NCBI GenBank assembly: GCA_043738095.1
Contig: JAYSZI010000040.1
Span: forward strand, 1-7,751
Direction of reading: 5' to 3'
Origin: Lysobacter_K sp043738095
Lineage (GTDB): Bacteria; Pseudomonadota; Gammaproteobacteria; Xanthomonadales; Xanthomonadaceae
Length of the DNA stretch: 7,751 bases
Numbering within the stretch: position 1 is the first letter of the stretch; the number at the start of each line of letters is the position of its first letter. Shown one piece after another: positions 3,840-7,751 of the stretch. The notes below the pieces were generated by a model. It had not been told where the DNA came from. It was given only the letters and a program-made list of their open reading frames with translations, and made no database searches. The position numbers and the translations under genes were made by a program.

Positions 3840-6392
3840 TTACTTGCCGTACGGCGCCTTCTTGCGCTTGGCCGGCTGGCCACGCGGCGGCGGCGGTTTG
3901 ACCCCGCCCGCTTCGGCGACGGTGCCGATCCCGGTGCCGTCGTCGACCAGCTTGAAGTCGATCTTGCGGTCCTCGACGCTCGCTTTGAGCACGATGATGC
4001 TGAGGCGGTCGCCGAGGCGGAATTCGCGGCCGGCGCGCTCGCCGGTCAGCGTCTTGCGGATCGGGTCGAAGTGGTAGAAGTCGTTCGGCAACTGAGTCAC
4101 GTGCACCAAGCCGTTGACCTTGGAATCGTCGAGCTCGATGAACAAGCCGAAGCTGGTCACGCCGCTGATCGTGCCGTCGAAGCGGCCGCCGATATGCTGC
4201 TCCATCCACGCCGCGCGGTAGCGGTCGTCGACTTCGCGGGTGGCGTCGTCGGCACGCCGCGAACGCTCGGAGCTCTGCAACGCCAACGCCGCCATCTGCC
4301 GCGGCGAATACAGGAACGTCTCCGGCTTTGCGCCACTGAGGGCATGCTTGATCGCGCGGTGCACCAGCAGGTCCGGGTAGCGCCGGATCGGCGAGGTGAA
4401 GTGCGCGTACGCCTCCAGCGCAAGACCGAAGTGGCCGATGTTGCCGGGGTCGTACACCGCCAGGCTCTGGCTGCGCAGCAGCACCGACTCGAGCAGCGAC
4501 GCATCGGGGCGCTCGCGGATCTTCTTCAACAACTGGGTGAAATCGGCCGGATGCACCTTCGCCCACGGCGGCATGCGCAGCTGGAATTCCTTGAGGAATT
4601 CCAGCAGATCAGCGTACTTCGTCTCGGGTGGGCGGTCGTGGATGCGGTACGGCGCCGGCACGTCGGCGGCGATCAGGAACCGGGCCGCCTCCACGTTCGC
4701 CGCAATCATGCATTCCTCGATCAGCTTGTGGGCGTCGTTGCGCTGCAGCATGCCGGCCTGGATCACTTCGCCGGCGTTGCCGAGCACGAAGCGCACCTCG
4801 CTGCTCTCGAATTCGATCGCGCCGCGGCGCTCGCGCGCCTTGGACAGGATCGCGAACAACTGGTGCAGGCGCTCGATGTTCGGCAGCAGCGAGCCGATCT
4901 GCGCCAGCGCCTCGTCGCGCAACTCCTGCAGCACCGGCTCGCCTTCGGGCGGCATCGGCATCACCGCGTGCCAGACCTGGGTGTAGGTCAGACGAGCGTG
5001 CGAATGCATCACCGCTTCGTAGAACTTGGAACGCGTGACTTCGCCCTTGCGATCGATCTGCATGTCGCAGACAAAGCACAGACGGTCGACCTTGGGCTTG
5101 AGCGAGCAGATGCCGTTCGACAGTGTTTCCGGCAGCATCGGCACGACGAAGCCGGGGAAGTACACCGAGGTCGCGCGCTTGGTCGCCTCGTCGTCCAGCG
5201 GCGTGCCCGGACGCACGTAATGCGAGACGTCGGCAATCGCGACGATCAGGCGGAAGCCTTCGGCGTTGGGTTCGCAATAGACCGCGTCGTCGAAGTCCTT
5301 CGCGTCCTCGCCGTCGATCGTTACCAGCGGCAGCATGCGGATGTCGACGCGCTGCGCGGCGGTCTCGGCATCGACGTCGAGTGGCACCGCGGCAGCCTGG
5401 TTAAGCACCTCGGCGGAAAACTCGTGCGGGATTTCGTGGCCGTGGATCGCGGCCTGCACCGCCAGCGACGCAGTCAGGCGGTCGCCGAGCACGGTCAGCA
5501 CGCGGCCGATCGGCGGGCGCTGCGGGTCGGCCGCCTTGACGATCTCGGCCACGACCAACTGCCCCGGCTGCGCATCGCCGCGCGCGTCCGGCGGGATCAG
5601 CAGGTTGCGCTGGATGCGGCGGTCGTCGGGCACGACAAAGCTCATGCCGGCCTCTTCGGTGTAGCGGCCGATCAGGCGATTGAGGCGGCGCTCGAGCACC
5701 TCGACGATTGCGCCCTCGCGGCGGCCGCGACGGTCGACACCGGTGACGCTGCCGAGTACGCGGTCGCCATGCATGACCTTGCGCATCTCGAACGGCGACA
5801 GGAACAAGTCGTCGCCACCGCCGGTTTCCGGACGCAGAAAACCGAAGCCATCCGGATTGGCAATCACCACGCCGGGGATCAGGTCCATGCGCGCGGCTGG
5901 CGCGAACGCGCCCTTGCGGTTCTGCAGCAGTTGCCCGTCGCGCACCATTGCGCGCAGGCGGTTGCTGAGGGCATCGAAGCGCTCGGGCTCGGTCAGCGCG
6001 AGTTTCTCGGCCAGTGCGTCGGCCGGCATTGGCCCATCAGCGGCCGCCAGCAGTTGCAGGATCATTTCGCGGCTGGCGATGGGCTGCTCATAGCGCGCGG
6101 CTTCGCGGTCGGCGTGCGGATCGGTGCCGGGGGTGCCGTGAGCGCCGCCGGCGCCGGTGGGCCGATAGCCACCGCGCTTGGCTGGGCCACCGAGTGCCAC
6201 ATCGGGCAGCCACGGCGCGCGTTTGGCCGCAGGTTTGGCGGAGGTCTTGCCGCCCTGCCCGGCGGCCTTGCCACGGGCACCGCCGGCGGACTTTGCAGCG
6301 CCGGACTTCGCGGGGCCTGGTTTCGCCGGGCCTGATTTACCGGGCGGATTGCTGCCGCGGCCGGAACCGCGCTTACTGGGAGGTTTAGTCAT
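3840..6392 (-). CDS. rnr: Ribonuclease R
   Basis: RNase R is a processive 3'-5' exoribonuclease of the RNase II/RNB family that degrades structured RNA, acts in rRNA and mRNA quality control and takes part in trans-translation. The 850-residue protein (E. coli 813) has, in order: a Lys/Gly/Pro/Ala-rich disordered segment (1-100), a winged-helix domain (about 103-165), two cold-shock domains (about 172-235 and 250-320), the RNB catalytic domain (about 348-680) and an S1 domain (about 736-815, with FDGTISGVTSFGLF). The catalytic TIDGEDAKDFDDAVY keeps D360, D366, D368 and D369, matching E. coli D272, D278, D280 and D281, and HFTSPIRRYPDL (664-675) is intact. The C-terminal basic tail is short (831-850), while the basic low-complexity part is mainly N-terminal with GPAK/GAAK repeats. 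No Shine-Dalgarno is evident; a TAAAAT box lies seven bases before the ATG. It is followed by rlmB. Confidence 0.98.
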   Translation of the reverse strand: MTKPPSKRGSGRGSNPPGKSGPAKPGPAKSGAAKSAGGARGKAAGQGGKTSAKPAAKRAPWLPDVALGGPAKRGGYRPTGAGGAHGTPGTDPHADREAARYEQPIASREMILQLLAAADGPMPADALAEKLALTEPERFDALSNRLRAMVRDGQLLQNRKGAFAPAARMDLIPGVVIANPDGFGFLRPETGGGDDLFLSPFEMRKVMHGDRVLGSVTGVDRRGRREGAIVEVLERRLNRLIGRYTEEAGMSFVVPDDRRIQRNLLIPPDARGDAQPGQLVVAEIVKAADPQRPPIGRVLTVLGDRLTASLAVQAAIHGHEIPHEFSAEVLNQAAAVPLDVDAETAAQRVDIRMLPLVTIDGEDAKDFDDAVYCEPNAEGFRLIVAIADVSHYVRPGTPLDDEATKRATSVYFPGFVVPMLPETLSNGICSLKPKVDRLCFVCDMQIDRKGEVTRSKFYEAVMHSHARLTYTQVWHAVMPMPPEGEPVLQELRDEALAQIGSLLPNIERLHQLFAILSKARERRGAIEFESSEVRFVLGNAGEVIQAGMLQRNDAHKLIEECMIAANVEAARFLIAADVPAPYRIHDRPPETKYADLLEFLKEFQLRMPPWAKVHPADFTQLLKKIRERPDASLLESVLLRSQSLAVYDPGNIGHFGLALEAYAHFTSPIRRYPDLLVHRAIKHALSGAKPETFLYSPRQMAALALQSSERSRRADDATREVDDRYRAAWMEQHIGGRFDGTISGVTSFGLFIELDDSKVNGLVHVTQLPNDFYHFDPIRKTLTGERAGREFRLGDRLSIIVLKASVEDRKIDFKLVDDGTGIGTVAEAGGVKPPPPRGQPAKRKKAPYGK

Positions 6393-6399
6393 CGCCGGG

Positions 6400-6405
6400 A
6401 TTTTA
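6400..6405 (-). promoter_or_regulatory. Candidate -10 box giving a leaderless rnr mRNA
   Basis: The minus strand reads TAAAAT, five of six matches to TATAAT, ending seven bases before the rnr ATG. Transcription would then start at or beside the A of the start codon, which fits the absence of a Shine-Dalgarno. TTGACG (6420-6415) lies upstream but only nine bases away, too close to serve as its -35; the properly spaced hexamer (ACCGGC) is poor. Confidence 0.4.
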
Positions 6406-6446
6406 CACGGCAGCCGTCAACAGCCGGTGCGGACGCCGCGCTTGGC

Positions 6447-7751
6447 TCAGCCCGCCCCCGCGCGCAGCGGCCCTGACGACGGGGTCCGCCAATGCTCGAC
6501 CGGCGCCGGCGCGCCGAGCAGGAAGCCTTGCCCGTATTCACACCCCATGGCGATCAGAGCCAATCGTTGCGCCTCCGTCTCGATGCCGTCGGCCACCACG
6601 TCCATGCCCAGCGCACTGGCGAGCGCCAGGATCGCGGTCACGATCGGGGTGCTGTTTTCCTTGCCGCGGTTGCCCAGTGCGATCACAAACGATTGGTCGA
6701 TCTTGAGCATCTTCAATGGGAACGAATGCAGGTTGCTCAGCGAGGAATAGCCGGTACCGAAATCGTCGAGTGCCGCGCAGATGCCGGCGTCCTGCAACCG
6801 GCCGAGCGTCGCGCGGGCGCGATCGGGGTCGTCGAGCAACGATCCTTCGGTGATCTCGGTCAGGAGGCGCGTGGGTGCCAGACCGGTGCGCTCGAGCACC
6901 TCGAGCAGGCGCTCGTCGAAATCGGGCTGACGGAAGTGCCGCGGCGACACATTGATGGTCAGGAAGGCATCGGCATGGCCGAGTCCGGCCAGGCTTGCGG
7001 TGCTGAGCTCGAACATGCGCCAGTCGATCGCCTCGATCATCCCGCTTTCCTCGGCGACTTGCAGGAACGCCGGCGGGCCGAGCACGCCGCGGCTCGGGTG
7101 GTTCCAGCGTAGCAGCGCCTCGTACCCGACTACCGCACCGCTGGCCAGTCGCAGCATCGGCTGGAAGTACGGCTCGAACTGATCATGCTGGAGCCCCTCG
7201 CGCAGTTCGCCTTCGAGCGCCAGCACATCGATCGCTTCGCGTTGCAGCGACGCATCGAACAGCACATAGCGTTTGCGCCCGAGCGCCTTGGCGCGGTACA
7301 GCGCAGTGTCGGCATCGCGCACCAGTTCGTCGGCAATCTCGTAGCGGTGGTCGCCGATGGCGATGCCGATGCTGGCCGACGGTGCCAGCACAGCGCCGGC
7401 CACCGTCACCGGCCGTCCGAGCAGGTCGATCACGCGCTGCGCGACCTTGATCGCGGTGGTGGGCTGGTCGAGGTTCTCGAGCAGGATCACGAACTCATCG
7501 CCGGACAGGCGCGCGACCAGGTCAGGGTCGCGCAGGCACGCTTGCAACCGGGTGGCCACGACCTTGAGCACTTCGTCGCCGGCAAGGTGGCCGAGGCTGT
7601 CGTTGATGACCTTGAAGCGGTCGATGTCGAGGTACAGCAGCGCGCACTGCCGCCCCGGTTCCTTCTTGAGTCGCGCCAGCACGTGATTGAGGCGGCTGCG
7701 CAGGTAGCCGCGGTTAGGCAGGCCGGTCAGGGTGTCGTGCATGACTTCGTG
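6447..7751 (-). CDS. GGDEF-EAL cyclic-di-GMP signalling protein (5' end outside window)
   Basis: Proteins of this kind make and/or break cyclic di-GMP, the second messenger for motility and biofilm control. The frame is open to the right edge, where it reads HEVMHDTLTGLPNR, the usual entry to a GGDEF domain; an N-terminal sensor part (often PAS or membrane-bound) is therefore missing from view, and the Met at 7742 is probably internal. Counting from that Met, the GGDEF domain (1-165) has FKVINDSLGH, an SGDEF signature (80-84) and an RxxD inhibitory site (R71, D74) five residues ahead of it. The EAL domain (about 175-415) has EALLRW (208-213), N264, EITE (296-299), DDFGTGYSSL (326-335), K347 and QGFLLG (405-410). 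The usual AEGVET motif reads ADGIET, so one conserved Glu is Asp (D385). Both halves could be active; the balance cannot be read from sequence. It lies 54 bases upstream of rnr. Confidence 0.96.
   Translation of the reverse strand, partial: HEVMHDTLTGLPNRGYLRSRLNHVLARLKKEPGRQCALLYLDIDRFKVINDSLGHLAGDEVLKVVATRLQACLRDPDLVARLSGDEFVILLENLDQPTTAIKVAQRVIDLLGRPVTVAGAVLAPSASIGIAIGDHRYEIADELVRDADTALYRAKALGRKRYVLFDASLQREAIDVLALEGELREGLQHDQFEPYFQPMLRLASGAVVGYEALLRWNHPSRGVLGPPAFLQVAEESGMIEAIDWRMFELSTASLAGLGHADAFLTINVSPRHFRQPDFDERLLEVLERTGLAPTRLLTEITEGSLLDDPDRARATLGRLQDAGICAALDDFGTGYSSLSNLHSFPLKMLKIDQSFVIALGNRGKENSTPIVTAILALASALGMDVVADGIETEAQRLALIAMGCEYGQGFLLGAPAPVEHWRTPSSGPLRAGAG

Noticed and set aside
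2801..3901. A 366-codon + strand frame crossing the repeat region and rlmB
   Set aside because: Its composition is R/H/G-rich without domains and it lies opposite the confident rlmB gene.
3789..6335. An 848-codon open frame on the + strand opposite rnr
   Set aside because: It mirrors RNase R almost end to end and gives an R/H/A/V/D/Q-rich product with no recognisable domain; such long antisense frames are expected opposite GC-rich genes. rnr has full domain and catalytic support.
241..6392. A dedicated RNA-decay island (rnt with rnr and rlmB)
   Set aside because: The genes lie on opposite strands, separated by unrelated genes, and each has a conserved housekeeping role; proximity alone does not support a joint system.

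Overview
The window looks like a GC-rich chromosomal segment of a gammaproteobacterium, most likely of the Xanthomonadales group (Lysobacteraceae/Rhodanobacteraceae type). The reasons are an RNase T (a gammaproteobacterial family), the rnr-rlmB gene pair, an RNase R with a basic low-complexity N-terminus, and intergenic repeats built on CCCTCTCCC/GGGAGAGGG-like hairpins. This assignment is inference from protein character and repeat style.

Left part, + strand: the last 30 codons of an unidentified gene (to 95), a spacer with a small palindrome, then rnt (RNase T, 241-909) with all five catalytic residues. After a 232-bp spacer comes a predicted lipoprotein with a ClpP/crotonase-like fold of the COG3904 type (1142-2251). 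It keeps a plausible Ser-His-Asp triad and is the least characterised gene here.

Right part, - strand, listed in the order of transcription: a 5'-truncated GGDEF-EAL cyclic-di-GMP protein (7751-6447), rnr (RNase R, 6392-3840), rlmB (23S rRNA Gm2251 2'-O-methyltransferase, 3757-3005) and an SMR-family gdx/sugE gene (2581-2264). The gdx gene converges on the lipoprotein gene with only 12 bases between the stop codons. rnr and rlmB are a classical neighbour pair in gammaproteobacteria and serve RNA decay and ribosome maturation. gdx is set apart by 423 bases and probably has its own promoter.

The 423-base gap between rlmB and gdx (2582-3004) has no convincing gene but is packed with inverted repeats. 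They include a 15-bp terminal-inverted-repeat-like pair (14/15 matches) around a 78-base core, a perfect 9-bp hairpin just after the rlmB stop, and mutually exclusive pairings in front of gdx. The observations most worth following are the envelope ClpP-like protein, this repeat region, the possible leaderless start of rnr, and the basic tail of RNase R, which sits mainly at the N-terminus. I found no clear evidence of a wholly new multi-gene system, CRISPR array, tRNA, rRNA or intact insertion sequence.
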